Below, in pieces: positions 5,033 through 13,107 of a stretch of DNA of 22,120 nt. The notes below the pieces were generated by a model that was given only the letters and a program-made list of their open reading frames with translations, searched no databases and was not told where the DNA came from. Each line of letters begins with the position of its first letter. Position 1 is the first letter of the stretch. The position numbers and the translations under genes are program-made. Source of the DNA: a virus; IMG/VR virus record IMGVR_UViG_3300031518_000014, positions 1 through 22,120 of that record. One strand, written 5' to 3'.

Positions 5033-7010
5033 GACGATCGAAGAGTACGCGTACATGGTCGCCGACGAATCGCTGCGTCGGCGACGTGTCATCTTGCGCG
5101 CTCGTGAGATCGGGCCGTTGCCTGAAGTTGCGCATCCGCGTCGGCGTGCGCGAGCGAGTCGATCGATTCTCGATTGGTGTCGCACGTATCTTCCTTCGGT
5201 CTTTTCGCTGCCGTTTTCGGACGCGCATCGCGCGATCGCACGGAAGTTCGAGGAGATCGTTCTTCGTGGCGGTTGCTTCGCGTACGCAATGCCGCGGGGC
5301 AGCGGCAAGACTTCGCTTTCGCTCGCGACCGCGTTGTGGGCGGTGTTGCATGGTCATGTGAAATACGTTCTCGTAGTGACCGCGAACGGTCAGCGCGCGC
5401 GACAGACGATTCAGAATCTTATTCTCTGGCTGACGACGGCGCGCGAGCTTATCGAGGATTATCCCGAAGCGTGTTATCCGATTTTGCGTGCTGACGGCAG
5501 TCTACAGCGTATGCGGTTTCAGCTCTTCGATGGCAAACCAACGCATCTTCGACTTACGTTTGATCGGATCGTACTCGCGTCGATTGACGGTTCGAAGTGC
5601 TCGGGCGCGCTGATCCAATCGGTGCCGTTGCGTGGCGGTTCGTTGCGCGGTCTGCAACACGCGTTGCCCGACGGTCGACTCGTGCGACCGCAACTCATCC
5701 TGATCGACGACCCGCAGACGCGTGACAGCGCGATGTCGCCGCGACAGTGTGAATATCGACGCGCTCTCATCCAGTCCGACATACTCGGTACGATGGCGCA
5801 CGACCACAAGGCTGCGGTGCTCTGTACATGCACTGTCATTCGCCGCGGTGATCTCAGCGATCAGCTACTGTCGCTGCCCGAGTGGAGCGGCGAACGTATT
5901 GGCCTTCTTCGTTCGATGCCGACCGATATGGCGGCGTGGTCGGAGTACGAGCGCGTCTATCGTGATGCGATTCGCGTGCGCGACTACAAGCGAATCAACG
6001 ACTACTACCTCGCGCATCGCGCGCAGCTCGATGCCGGTGCGGTGCCGTTCTGGGAAGCGTGCTACGATCCGCGCATCGAAGTGTCGGCAATCCAGCACGC
6101 GATGCATCTTTACTTTCAGGATCGCAACGCGTTTTACTCAGAGTACCAGAACGAGCCTGCGGCCAACGTCGTTGCGGACGATTCGATCGCGATCGCGCCG
6201 GAGTCGGTTGCGTCCGCGTTCGGCGACTTCTCGATTGCGCCTTCGGAGCAAGTCGGAATCTACGTCGACGTGCAAGAGCGGATTCTCTACTACGCGGTCG
6301 TTGCGCGCGAGAACGACCGTGTACGTGTAGCGTTTTCGACCTGGCCGGAACAGCATGCAAACTACTACTCCGCATCGCGGCCAGCGCTGTCGCTCGAGGG
6401 CTTCTATCGCATCGCGGCGCCGCAGTCGATCGAGCGAGGGTTGCACGATCTACTCGCGCAGCTTCGCGCTCGTTATCCGAATAGTTTAGTACTCGTGGAT
6501 GCCGGTTATCGTAGCGACATCGTGTCGTCAGTGGCCGCGATTCACGATCGCGTCTATCCGGCTTACGGTCGCTACGTCGGTGCGCGATCGAAGGCGTCGG
6601 TCGTCGAACTAACGAAGCCAGGCGATGTAACGGGTAGCGCGTGGCGCATGACGCGCGATCCGGATCGCGCTACGACCAGCGTCCTTATCGACACGAACCG
6701 TGCGAAGACGAACGTTGCGAATCTTTTCGCGTCGTCTTCGGTTGAGATCGCGCGCACGGTCGATGCGCCGGTCGTGGTCGAGCATCTTACGTCGGAGACC
6801 GGCGTGGCCACGCAGTCGGTCTGGCGACAGTGCGTGGAGTGGACGCTACTACCCGCGCGCGAGAACCACTACTTCGACTGTCTTGTAGGCGCGGTCGTTG
6901 CGCGAGAGATTTTCGACTCGCTCGAGTCGACTACGACTTCGACTTCGGATTCGAGTTCGAACTGGCTACTTGAAGGATTACTGCGTTATCGTGCGAGGGC
7001 GATGACATGA
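5022..7010 (+). CDS. Terminase large subunit
   Basis: The ATP-driven motor and nuclease that cuts concatemers and pumps DNA into the prohead. Of 662 residues, the N-terminal half is the ATPase: Walker A PRGSGKTS (91-98) and Walker B LILIDD (225-230) followed by the PQTRDSAMSP coupling stretch. The C-terminal half has the RNase H-like nuclease acids: Asp416 (VGIYVDV), Asp493 (LVLVDAGY) and Asp619 (NHYFDCLVGA). Length, the DAGY and FDCLVGA motifs, and the downstream gpW-like and portal genes point to the lambda gpA type. Residues 634-646 are a low-complexity Ser/Thr tail. The start overlaps the protease gene and the stop overlaps the next start by four bases (ATGA). No small terminase is recognised beside it. 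Confidence 0.93.
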   Translation: MAARTIEEYAYMVADESLRRRRVILRAREIGPLPEVAHPRRRARASRSILDWCRTYLPSVFSLPFSDAHRAIARKFEEIVLRGGCFAYAMPRGSGKTSLSLATALWAVLHGHVKYVLVVTANGQRARQTIQNLILWLTTARELIEDYPEACYPILRADGSLQRMRFQLFDGKPTHLRLTFDRIVLASIDGSKCSGALIQSVPLRGGSLRGLQHALPDGRLVRPQLILIDDPQTRDSAMSPRQCEYRRALIQSDILGTMAHDHKAAVLCTCTVIRRGDLSDQLLSLPEWSGERIGLLRSMPTDMAAWSEYERVYRDAIRVRDYKRINDYYLAHRAQLDAGAVPFWEACYDPRIEVSAIQHAMHLYFQDRNAFYSEYQNEPAANVVADDSIAIAPESVASAFGDFSIAPSEQVGIYVDVQERILYYAVVARENDRVRVAFSTWPEQHANYYSASRPALSLEGFYRIAAPQSIERGLHDLLAQLRARYPNSLVLVDAGYRSDIVSSVAAIHDRVYPAYGRYVGARSKASVVELTKPGDVTGSAWRMTRDPDRATTSVLIDTNRAKTNVANLFASSSVEIARTVDAPVVVEHLTSETGVATQSVWRQCVEWTLLPARENHYFDCLVGAVVAREIFDSLESTTTSTSDSSSNWLLEGLLRYRARAMT

Positions 7011-7198
7011 TCGATGAAACGCAGCGACAGCAACTCATCGAGTCGTTAGTCGAGCAAGCGCGTCAGCCGAAGACGGTTACTGTCGACGGCATGACGATTC
7101 AGTATCGCGACGTGAGCGAGTTGCTCGAGTTCGTACGCGAAGTATCGGAGCCGAAAGCGGTCGTCGTGAAAATGAACGCGCCGGGAGCGTTAGGATGA
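7007..7198 (+). CDS. gpW-like head-tail joining protein
   Basis: A 63-residue protein between terminase and portal, exactly where lambda gene W (68 aa) sits. The pattern of an N-terminal helix (QRQQLIESLVEQARQ), a short hairpin (TVTVDGMTIQYRDV) and a second helix (SELLEFVREV) matches the small alpha-beta fold of gpW. gpW completes filled heads and prepares the portal vertex for tail attachment. It overlaps its neighbours on both sides by four bases, so translation of the three is coupled. Confidence 0.75.
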   Translation: MIDETQRQQLIESLVEQARQPKTVTVDGMTIQYRDVSELLEFVREVSEPKAVVVKMNAPGALG

Positions 7199-8685
7199 TC
7201 GGGTGGCTGCGTCGAGTCTTTCGTTCGAGCGACAACACCTCGTCAGCGCGAGCAGACGTTTCGTTTCGCGCACGTTACGATGCAGCGGCTACGACTCCGG
7301 ATAATGCGCAGCACTGGTCGCAAGCGGATGCGCTGTCGCCTTCGGCTGCGCTAACGCCGAGCGTGCGTCGCACGCTGCGGAACCGTGCGCGTTACGAGGT
7401 CGCGAACAACAGTTACGCGAACGGCATCGTCTCAACGATCGCGAACTATACGGTCGGTACCGGGCCGGTTCTGCAGATTCGCACTGCGAACGAAGAGCTG
7501 AACTTTCGACTCGAGCGCGCGTGGTCCGAGTGGTGCGCCGCGATCGATCTGCCCGAGATTCTGCGCACGATGCGGCGCTGCGTCGTAGTCGACGGTGAGG
7601 CGTTCGCGATTCTGTGCGACTATCCGCGTCAGCGAACGAAAGTCAAACTCGCGGTTCGACTCGTTGAACCGGAACAGGTTAGCGAGGGTCCGATTTCCGC
7701 GCTCATGCAACCGGTCGAAGGCATCGTCTTCGATGACTATGGGATGCCCGCGGCGTATCACGTTTTGCGGCGACATCCTGGCGACATCGCGGTCGCGGAT
7801 ATCGACTACTCGTACGAGACGATACCGGCGGATTCCGTGATACACTACTTCCATCGCGAGCGACCGGGCCAGTGGCGCGGTGTACCCGAGATTACGCCGG
7901 CGCTGCCGTTGTTCTCGATCTTGCGTCGATTCACGCTTGCGACCGCGGCTGCGGCTGAGACGGCTGCGAATCTCGCAGCCGTGTTGCAGACCGATTCGGC
8001 TGCGTATATTCCTCGCGATGCGGAGCGATTCGCCCGCGAACTCGTCTGGCAATTCGTCGATCTTCGACCGCGAAGTGCTACCGTGTTGCCACCGGGTTGG
8101 CGCCTGTCGCAGATGACAGCGCAACACCCGACAACGACCTATGGCGACTTCGTCTATCATCTCATGAGCGAAATCGCGAGGTGCTTGAACGTGCCGGTCG
8201 TGGTCGCGCTCAACGACTCTTCGCGAGCGAACTTTTCGAGTGGCCGACTCGATCTGCGCAACTGGTATCGAGCGCTCGAAGTCGAGCGTGCGCGGATCGA
8301 AGCGATCGTACTTGAGCCGCTCTTGCGAGCGTTCTATCGCGAGTGGCGCATCGCTGACAGCGAAGCGTCAGTACTAGTCGGCTTAGGTCGCGACGTACCG
8401 GATCACGAGTGGTACTGGCCTGCTCTTGAGGGCGTCGATCCGGAGAAAGAAGCGAAGGCGCAGCGATTGCGTCTTCAGAGCGGTCTTACGACGTTCGCGT
8501 ACGAGTACGCGAAGCAAGGTCGTGATTGGATGACCGAGCTTCGTCAGCGAGCGAAAGAATACGCGCTCGCGAGCGAACTCGGTCTCGATTTCCTTTTCGA
8601 GAAAGGAGGTAATAGCGATGCCGAAGACGACGAAAAAGTTTCTTCGGATTCGAGCGAAGGCGAGGATTCGCGCGCAGGATCCTGA
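7195..8685 (+). CDS. Portal protein, lambda family
   Basis: Forms the dodecameric ring through which DNA enters and leaves the head. The 496-aa length fits the lambda gpB family (533 in lambda). Family landmarks are RARYEVANN (64-72) with TVGTG (86-90), RMVEPEQ-like RLVEPEQV in the first half, the conserved HRERPGQWRGVP (220-231), and DLRNWYRALE with ERARIEAIV in the second half. The C-terminus (about 465-496) is a Ser, Glu and Asp-rich tail whose DNA also encodes the start of the next gene in another frame. The start overlaps the gpW-like stop (ATGA). Confidence 0.92.
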   Translation: MIGWLRRVFRSSDNTSSARADVSFRARYDAAATTPDNAQHWSQADALSPSAALTPSVRRTLRNRARYEVANNSYANGIVSTIANYTVGTGPVLQIRTANEELNFRLERAWSEWCAAIDLPEILRTMRRCVVVDGEAFAILCDYPRQRTKVKLAVRLVEPEQVSEGPISALMQPVEGIVFDDYGMPAAYHVLRRHPGDIAVADIDYSYETIPADSVIHYFHRERPGQWRGVPEITPALPLFSILRRFTLATAAAAETAANLAAVLQTDSAAYIPRDAERFARELVWQFVDLRPRSATVLPPGWRLSQMTAQHPTTTYGDFVYHLMSEIARCLNVPVVVALNDSSRANFSSGRLDLRNWYRALEVERARIEAIVLEPLLRAFYREWRIADSEASVLVGLGRDVPDHEWYWPALEGVDPEKEAKAQRLRLQSGLTTFAYEYAKQGRDWMTELRQRAKEYALASELGLDFLFEKGGNSDAEDDEKVSSDSSEGEDSRAGS

Positions 8686-10483
8686 AGACGAGCTCGAAGA
8701 CGAAGAAGACGAAAACGAAAACGAAGTCGTTGCGCAAGACGAAGAGTCGCAGCCGGCGACCGAAGAAGCGCAGCCGACTGACGATGCCGCGTCAGGGCTA
8801 AGGAAAATCCAGATTGTCGCGTACACCGGCGGTACGATGACCGTCGAAGGTTGGCCGCTGCCGGTCGTGGTCGATCTCGACGGTCTCGAGATTCCTACGA
8901 GTTCGCTACCGATCCGCTACGCGCACGACGAGTACGCCGGTATCGGCCACACAACGAATATCGCGATCGAGGGTAACGAGATCGTAGCGGACGCCGTGGT
9001 CTCGCGTGACACGGAGTACTCGAGAGACTTTCTCTCTTCGATCGAGAAAGGTTTCCCGTGGAAGGCCTCAATCGGACTCGAGGTTATCGAATACCGCGAG
9101 ATTCCCGATGGCGCCGAAGTCGAGGTCAACGGTCAGTCGTTTACGGGTCCGCTCTACGTAGTTGATCTCGCCGTGCTGCGCGAGATTTCGATCGTCGACG
9201 TGCCGGCTGACATCGGCACGTCAGTTGTGGCCGCGAAAGCCGCTCGGAGGGTTGAAATCGTGAAACGAATTCTCGGGAAATATCCGCACCTCGCGGAACG
9301 CGCGATTCGAGAGAACTGGTCGACGAAGAAGTGCCAGCTCGCTGCCATTCGCGCGAGTCGGCCCAGCAGTCGAGTTGTGCACGCGTTCGATGCCGGCGTG
9401 GACACGACCGAAGTGCTGACCGCCGCGGTTATGCTCCGCGCTGGCGGTTCGGTCGCGAAGAGCGTGGAGAAGAAATTCGCGCCGCGGATCGTCGATGCCG
9501 CATCGAAGTATCGCAACCTCGGTTTGCTGCAGTTTGCACGTGAGTGCCTGCGACTCGAAGGCCATCGCGTCGATCCGTATTCTTCGCCGGTCGACGTGAT
9601 TCGTGCGGCGTTCAGCGTACGATCGTTCCCGAATCTTCTGCGCGAGTCGGCGTATCGCATTCTCGTTTCGACTTACGAGACGATGCCACCGACGTGTCTC
9701 CGGATCGCGCGAGTCGTGGAGACCGTAAACTTCATGCCGCACACGCTCGCGAGGCTCAACGCGTTCGCGCAGTTCGAGAAAGTACCGCCGAGTGGCTCGA
9801 TCGCGCAGGAGCGCATCGGCGATACCGGCTGGCAGGTGAAAGTCGATACATATGGACGGCTGTTCACGATTACGCATCAAGACATCATCAACGATGATCT
9901 CGGCGCGTTTCTCGCGATTCCGCAGGAAGCTGCGCGTGGCGCGATTATCGCACTCGAGAATCTCTTCTGGAGCACGATCGTTGCGAACCCGAATAACTTC
10001 TTCAGCGCAGCGAACGCGAACGTCGTGACGGGTGCACCGCTTACGATTCCGAATCTCGATCGCGCAGTCGAACGGATGCTGGCGCAGACGGATCAATTCG
10101 GCCAACCGGTCTTCGTGAGACCAAGTTTCCTTGTGGTGCCGGTAGGCCTAAAAGCGACTGCCGAGAATCTGTTCTCAGCCGTAACGATCGTAATCTCGGG
10201 TAACAGTGATCGCACGCTACCCGTGACGAACGCTTACGCCGGCCAATTCGAGCCGGTCGTTACGCAGTATCTGCCGACGAACGGCGCAAACTCGACGTGG
10301 TATCTCGTCGCTGACCCCGCGACGACACCGGCGTTCGCAGTCGCGTTCCTACGTGGCCAGGAGACGCCGATCATCGAAGAGGTGCAGCCGAGTCCGCAGT
10401 TCCTCGGCTACTCGGTTCGAGCCTACTGGCACTTCGGTGTTGCGTTACTCGACCATCGCGCCGCAGTACGCGCGACACCGTGA
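8618..10483 (+). CDS. Prohead protease / major capsid protein fusion
   Basis: One 621-residue polypeptide joins the maturation protease and the shell protein. After a very basic start (1-19) and a highly acidic, low-complexity stretch (21-57), residues 60-205 form a U35-type prohead protease: His103 in IRYAHDEYAG and Ser151 in PWKASIGLEV are the expected catalytic pair, closing with LREISIVDVPADIG. Residues about 210-330 are a helical, possibly scaffold-like linker. The rest is the capsid, with ITHQDIINDDLGAF and ENLFWSTIVANP resembling Mu gpT-type major head proteins. Self-cleavage would free the capsid part. Start is by an AAAGGAGGT site (8603-8611), giving a 68-base overlap with portal in a different frame. 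Such fusions are known; domain boundaries are my estimate. Confidence 0.88.
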   Translation: MPKTTKKFLRIRAKARIRAQDPEDELEDEEDENENEVVAQDEESQPATEEAQPTDDAASGLRKIQIVAYTGGTMTVEGWPLPVVVDLDGLEIPTSSLPIRYAHDEYAGIGHTTNIAIEGNEIVADAVVSRDTEYSRDFLSSIEKGFPWKASIGLEVIEYREIPDGAEVEVNGQSFTGPLYVVDLAVLREISIVDVPADIGTSVVAAKAARRVEIVKRILGKYPHLAERAIRENWSTKKCQLAAIRASRPSSRVVHAFDAGVDTTEVLTAAVMLRAGGSVAKSVEKKFAPRIVDAASKYRNLGLLQFARECLRLEGHRVDPYSSPVDVIRAAFSVRSFPNLLRESAYRILVSTYETMPPTCLRIARVVETVNFMPHTLARLNAFAQFEKVPPSGSIAQERIGDTGWQVKVDTYGRLFTITHQDIINDDLGAFLAIPQEAARGAIIALENLFWSTIVANPNNFFSAANANVVTGAPLTIPNLDRAVERMLAQTDQFGQPVFVRPSFLVVPVGLKATAENLFSAVTIVISGNSDRTLPVTNAYAGQFEPVVTQYLPTNGANSTWYLVADPATTPAFAVAFLRGQETPIIEEVQPSPQFLGYSVRAYWHFGVALLDHRAAVRATP

Positions 10484-10498
10484 TGACAGCGAGGTGCG

Positions 10499-10840
10499 AT
10501 GAACACGATACTCGATGACTTCTTCAAGACACTACTTCGCAGTCGCGGCGTTCGGCTTCGGCTTCCCAACGGTTCCGAGATCGACGCCGTGGTCGCGCGC
10601 CGCGATTCGCAATCGGTGTCATTCGGTGGTCAGGTCGCAGCCGACACAACAACGCAGTGTTTCGTTGTGCGCGCGAGCGACTTACCGTCGGGTTATTGGC
10701 CGCGGGTCGCAGACGAGATTGTCAACGTTGCGACATCGCAGCGGTATATCGTTGTGCGCGCTACCGGTGGCGCGCACGCAACGACTTCGAGTGATCCTTA
10801 CGGTTTCCTCGTTCGTGTGTGGACGAGGTTAGCATCCTAA
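10499..10840 (+). CDS. Probable head completion / head-tail connector protein
   Basis: A 113-residue protein with an N-terminal helix (ILDDFFKTLLRSRG) then a series of strands (VRLRLPNGSEIDAVV, TQCFVVRASDL, DEIVNVATSQRYIVV, GFLVRVWTRL). The order helix, beta barrel, FVVR-DL, D-V-V, closing strand resembles lambda FII-type connectors, and position after the capsid gene fits. It may seal the portal after packaging. Sequence resemblance is modest, so the name is by fold pattern and place. Confidence 0.55.
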   Translation: MNTILDDFFKTLLRSRGVRLRLPNGSEIDAVVARRDSQSVSFGGQVAADTTTQCFVVRASDLPSGYWPRVADEIVNVATSQRYIVVRATGGAHATTSSDPYGFLVRVWTRLAS

Positions 10841-10852
10841 CGGAGGTAAACG

Positions 10853-11182
10853 ATGAACGTTGTTGTCAAACATCACGATCTCGTAATTCCGGCCACGTTC
10901 GGTTCCGACCAACCCGCTGGCACGCTCGTTTTTCTCGGCGACATGCCGGCGGTCACGCTCGAATCGGTGAAGGCCGGCGTTCAGTGTGGTGTCGCGGTCG
11001 GCGCCGTTATCGAAGCTCCGCGCGAGACTGGCGCTGCCTGGACGCAAGGAACAGTCGTTTACTGGAACAGTGCGAATAACCGGTTCACAACAACAGCGAC
11101 CGGCAATAAACGTGTTGGCGTAGTAGTCGGTAGTGACGTCCCCGCGGCAGCGACTCGCGCCCTCGTGTTGATGGATCGATGA
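10853..11182 (+). CDS. DUF2190-like capsid decoration protein
   Basis: One hundred and nine residues, preceded by CGGAGGTAAA. The stretch from AAWTQGTVVYWNSANNRFTT through ATGNKRVGVVVGSDVPAA to the final ALVLMDR is typical of DUF2190 proteins, which sit beside capsid genes and are thought to cement the shell, filling the role of lambda gpD. Strand-rich, no helices predicted beyond short turns. Its stop overlaps the next start (ATGA). Confidence 0.85.
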   Translation: MNVVVKHHDLVIPATFGSDQPAGTLVFLGDMPAVTLESVKAGVQCGVAVGAVIEAPRETGAAWTQGTVVYWNSANNRFTTTATGNKRVGVVVGSDVPAAATRALVLMDR

Positions 11183-11613
11183 TCGCGAATCTACTAGATG
11201 CTGTTGTCGATGCACTCAACGGTCCGCCACCGGCGGCTTCCGTTGCAGCGTCGAAAGCGTGGGCGCACTATTGGGTCCTCGCGCGCGAGACACCCGATGT
11301 GTGCGTCGTTACGTTCGTTCGCTCCGAGCGCGAGCGACTTTCGCGATCGCGATTTCGATTTCTTCTTGACGTAGAGATCGTTCGCGCGCGGCCGTACGTA
11401 GATGCGTCTTCGATCGAGACCGTTGTGAACGACGTGCACTCGATCGCGTCGCGGATCACGAGCGAAGAAGTACTCGAACGAGGTGGCATCGCGTACGCGT
11501 TCGATTCGATCTCGTTTTCCGATCCGCTTTACGAGATCGAGGAAGTATTCGATGAAAGTTCGTTCGTGCGCGCGAGTATAACCGCGCGTTACGCAGTACT
11601 GGAGTCGTTGTGA
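11179..11613 (+). CDS. Probable tail terminator / tail completion protein
   Basis: A 144-residue protein starting with a helix (IANLLDAVVDALNG), an Ala-rich loop with KAWAHYW, then strands carrying a conserved kind of polar stretch (CVVTFVRSERERLSRSRFRFLLDVEIV) and a second helix (ETVVNDVHSIASRI). This alpha-beta layout and place before the tail tube match tail terminator or gpU-like proteins that cap the tail tube. No catalytic motif. Both ends overlap neighbours by a few bases. Confidence 0.55.
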   Translation: MIANLLDAVVDALNGPPPAASVAASKAWAHYWVLARETPDVCVVTFVRSERERLSRSRFRFLLDVEIVRARPYVDASSIETVVNDVHSIASRITSEEVLERGGIAYAFDSISFSDPLYEIEEVFDESSFVRASITARYAVLESL

Positions 11614-12032
11614 TGCCCTCGGAGTCGATCGTAAAAGTCAAGCAGCTCTTTCTCGATCGCGCAGCGGTTACGCGTTATTTCGATCGCAAGACGCTACGCG
11701 TTTTCAAGCGGTTCGGTGCGTTCGTACGACTGGTCGCGCAGCGAAGTATGCGCCGACGCAAGTCCGCGTCGCCACCTGGACAACCGCCGTCGGTGCACAA
11801 AGGGCAGTTACGAAAATTCATCTTCTTCTCGCTCGACGAGCGACGAAAGAGCGTTGTCATCGGGCCGACACTACTACGTCCTGACTCACCGGTGCCGGCG
11901 CTTCACGAGCACAGCGGCGTACGTCGATACGGCGCACGTGTCGCGAAGTATCCGAAGCGCGAGTACATGAAACCCGCGTTTCGCGAAGGGTTGAAGAAAC
12001 TGGCGCAGTTCTATAAGGAGGCAAACGCATGA
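11613..12032 (+). CDS. Tail completion protein, gpZ / HK97 gp10-like
   Basis: The ATG at 11613 overlaps the preceding TGA (TGATG); a GTG one codon earlier is possible. The basic 139-residue product has an N-terminal helix (LRVFKRFGAFVRLVAQRSM), then ASPPGQPPSVHKGQLRKFI, VVIGPTLL, ALHEHSG and a closing PKREYMKPAFREGL. Arg-rich helix, PGQPP-H-GLL turn, GP, HE-G and Y-KP-A are the landmarks of minor tail proteins that join tail to head. I recall close look-alikes in planctomycete prophages. The stop overlaps the tail tube start. Confidence 0.7.
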   Translation: MPSESIVKVKQLFLDRAAVTRYFDRKTLRVFKRFGAFVRLVAQRSMRRRKSASPPGQPPSVHKGQLRKFIFFSLDERRKSVVIGPTLLRPDSPVPALHEHSGVRRYGARVAKYPKREYMKPAFREGLKKLAQFYKEANA

Positions 12033-12493
12033 GTCGAACACGACTAGGGCACCTCGCGAAGCTCTACGTCGATAGCGCGAATAACTGGACCACGCCGACG
12101 TGGGTCGAGGTGCCGAATGTCAATAACCTGACACTAAACTTGTCGCATGCGACCGCGGACGTGACGACACGTGCGCATGCGGGTTGGCGCACGCAGGTCG
12201 CGACGCTGAAGGAAGCGACCATCGAGTTCGATATGCTCGATGTCGCGGGTGACCCCAGCGTCGCGCAAATTCGTCAGGCGTTTTTCGCTCGCGGTCAGCT
12301 GCACGTTCTTTGCCTCAACGGTCCGCGTACCGAGGTCGGTTCGTGGGGAATAAAATCGCTCGTCGAGGTGACGCGCTTCAATCGCTCCGAGCAGATGGGC
12401 CAGGCTATCGTTATCTCGGTTACGTTCGTGGTATCGCCGTTACTCGATGGCGGCGTGTATCGTTATCCCGAGTACTTCGAGGTAACGCCCTGA
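12029..12493 (+). CDS. Major tail tube protein
   Basis: A 154-residue beta-rich protein that would polymerise into the tail tube. It contains a strand with VNNLTLNLSHATADVTTRAHAGWRT split over residues 30-54 (the D-TTR element is common in tube proteins), then ATIEFDMLDVAGDPSV and a long C-terminal strand VISVTFVVSPL. It has a TAAGGAGG site inside the previous gene. Position, between tail completion and chaperone genes, agrees. A non-contractile tail is likely because no sheath gene precedes it. Confidence 0.75.
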   Translation: MSRTRLGHLAKLYVDSANNWTTPTWVEVPNVNNLTLNLSHATADVTTRAHAGWRTQVATLKEATIEFDMLDVAGDPSVAQIRQAFFARGQLHVLCLNGPRTEVGSWGIKSLVEVTRFNRSEQMGQAIVISVTFVVSPLLDGGVYRYPEYFEVTP

Positions 12494-12606
12494 TCACGTG
12501 AGGGAGCGTAGCGACACACGAAGTGGGAGCGTAGCGACACACGAAGTGGGAGCGTAGCGACACACGAAGTGGGAGCGGAGCGACACACGTACGTGGAGTG
12601 ACAGCG
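12494..12606 (+). repeat. Intergenic tandem repeat, about four 23-bp units
   Basis: This is the longest gap in the late operon and is filled by a direct repeat. Three identical 23-bp units (12502-12524, 12525-12547, 12548-12570) begin GGGAGCGTAGCG and end ACACGAAGT; a fourth from 12571 is degenerate (GGGAGCGGAGCG, then ACACGTACGT). The spacing is exact, with no spacers. Each unit has the small dyad CAC-ACGAA-GTG when read into the next. A shortened ribosome site GGAG (12595-12598) follows the array. A related stretch lies inside the gene at 17274-18773. Confidence 0.9.
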
Positions 12607-13107
12607 ATGCGACATCGATTTACGGACGAGCATGGCCGCGAGTACGAAGTCGCGCGGATCAGCTTCGCGCGGTACCACGATCTTCGCGACGTTGGCTTCG
12701 ATCTTGCGAAGTGGGCTTCGGAGGCGCTTGCGCGCGTAGTGCGACCGGACACTACGAACGCCAACGTGGAGTCGCAGCGATTCGACTACGAGGAGTTCGT
12801 ACGCATACTCGCTGATGGTGCCGTGTTCCGCGATCGCAAGACGGCGGAAGCGTTGCTGACAGTCTTGTGTCGCGACTCGCTTGCACGGCACGGTGTCACT
12901 GCGAACGAAGTTTTCGAGTCGCTTTACGGTCGATCGATCTGGGACGCCGAGGTCGCGTTCATCTCGAGGATTCTCGATTTTTTCGAGGGCCACCCAATTA
13001 TGCGCGAAATTCTCGGCGCCGCGTTGAAGCTGCTGCTATCGAAAGTCGAAGCGAGCACTGCGATATCGACTCCTACGTCTGGCACTTCGCCGGTTACCTC
13101 GGCGTAG
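12607..13107 (+). CDS. Tail assembly chaperone, G-type frame
   Basis: Chaperones of this kind bind the tape measure while the tube is built. ATG 12607 has GGAG eight bases before it; a GTG at 12598 is the alternative. The 166-residue product opens MRHRFTDEHGREYEVARISFAR in two short strands (fold typical of the family's start), then becomes helical. From residue about 125 it overlaps a second open frame (-1), into which ribosomes probably slip at 12978-12984 to make a longer G-T protein. Its unshifted tail after that point (TAISTPTSGTSPVTSA) is low-complexity. Confidence 0.75.
   Translation: MRHRFTDEHGREYEVARISFARYHDLRDVGFDLAKWASEALARVVRPDTTNANVESQRFDYEEFVRILADGAVFRDRKTAEALLTVLCRDSLARHGVTANEVFESLYGRSIWDAEVAFISRILDFFEGHPIMREILGAALKLLLSKVEASTAISTPTSGTSPVTSA
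12978..12984 (+). other. Programmed -1 ribosomal frameshift site
   Basis: The heptamer T TTT TTC is in the exact X-XXY-YYZ phase of the upstream frame (codons GAT TTT TTC). Slipping back one base allows perfect re-pairing of both tRNAs and enters the open frame that runs to 13388. Such slips between the two chaperone frames are conserved in long-tailed phages. GGG-CCA-CCC just downstream could form a small stimulatory hairpin. Confidence 0.65.

Noticed and set aside
5731-5747. Third copy of the thyX palindrome inside the terminase gene
   Set aside because: It encodes the conserved RDSAMSP stretch after Walker B, so coding constraint explains it and the right arm of the dyad is incomplete.
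6700-6888. Alternative-frame Arg/Ser-rich open frames inside the terminase gene
   Set aside because: Product of skewed third-position use in the real gene; no start signal and no motif.
9221-10105. Long antisense open frame opposite the capsid part
   Set aside because: It mirrors the TCG/CGA codon bias of the sense gene, has no ribosome site, and its Arg-rich product shows no domain.
12502-12594. CRISPR-like array
   Set aside because: Units abut with no spacers and no cas genes are seen; it is a simple tandem repeat.
12463-12993. Antisense protein with repeated Cys/Arg/Ser motifs across the tandem repeat
   Set aside because: The repeated peptide is only the 23-bp unit read backwards; there is no ribosome site and the frame runs against two real genes.
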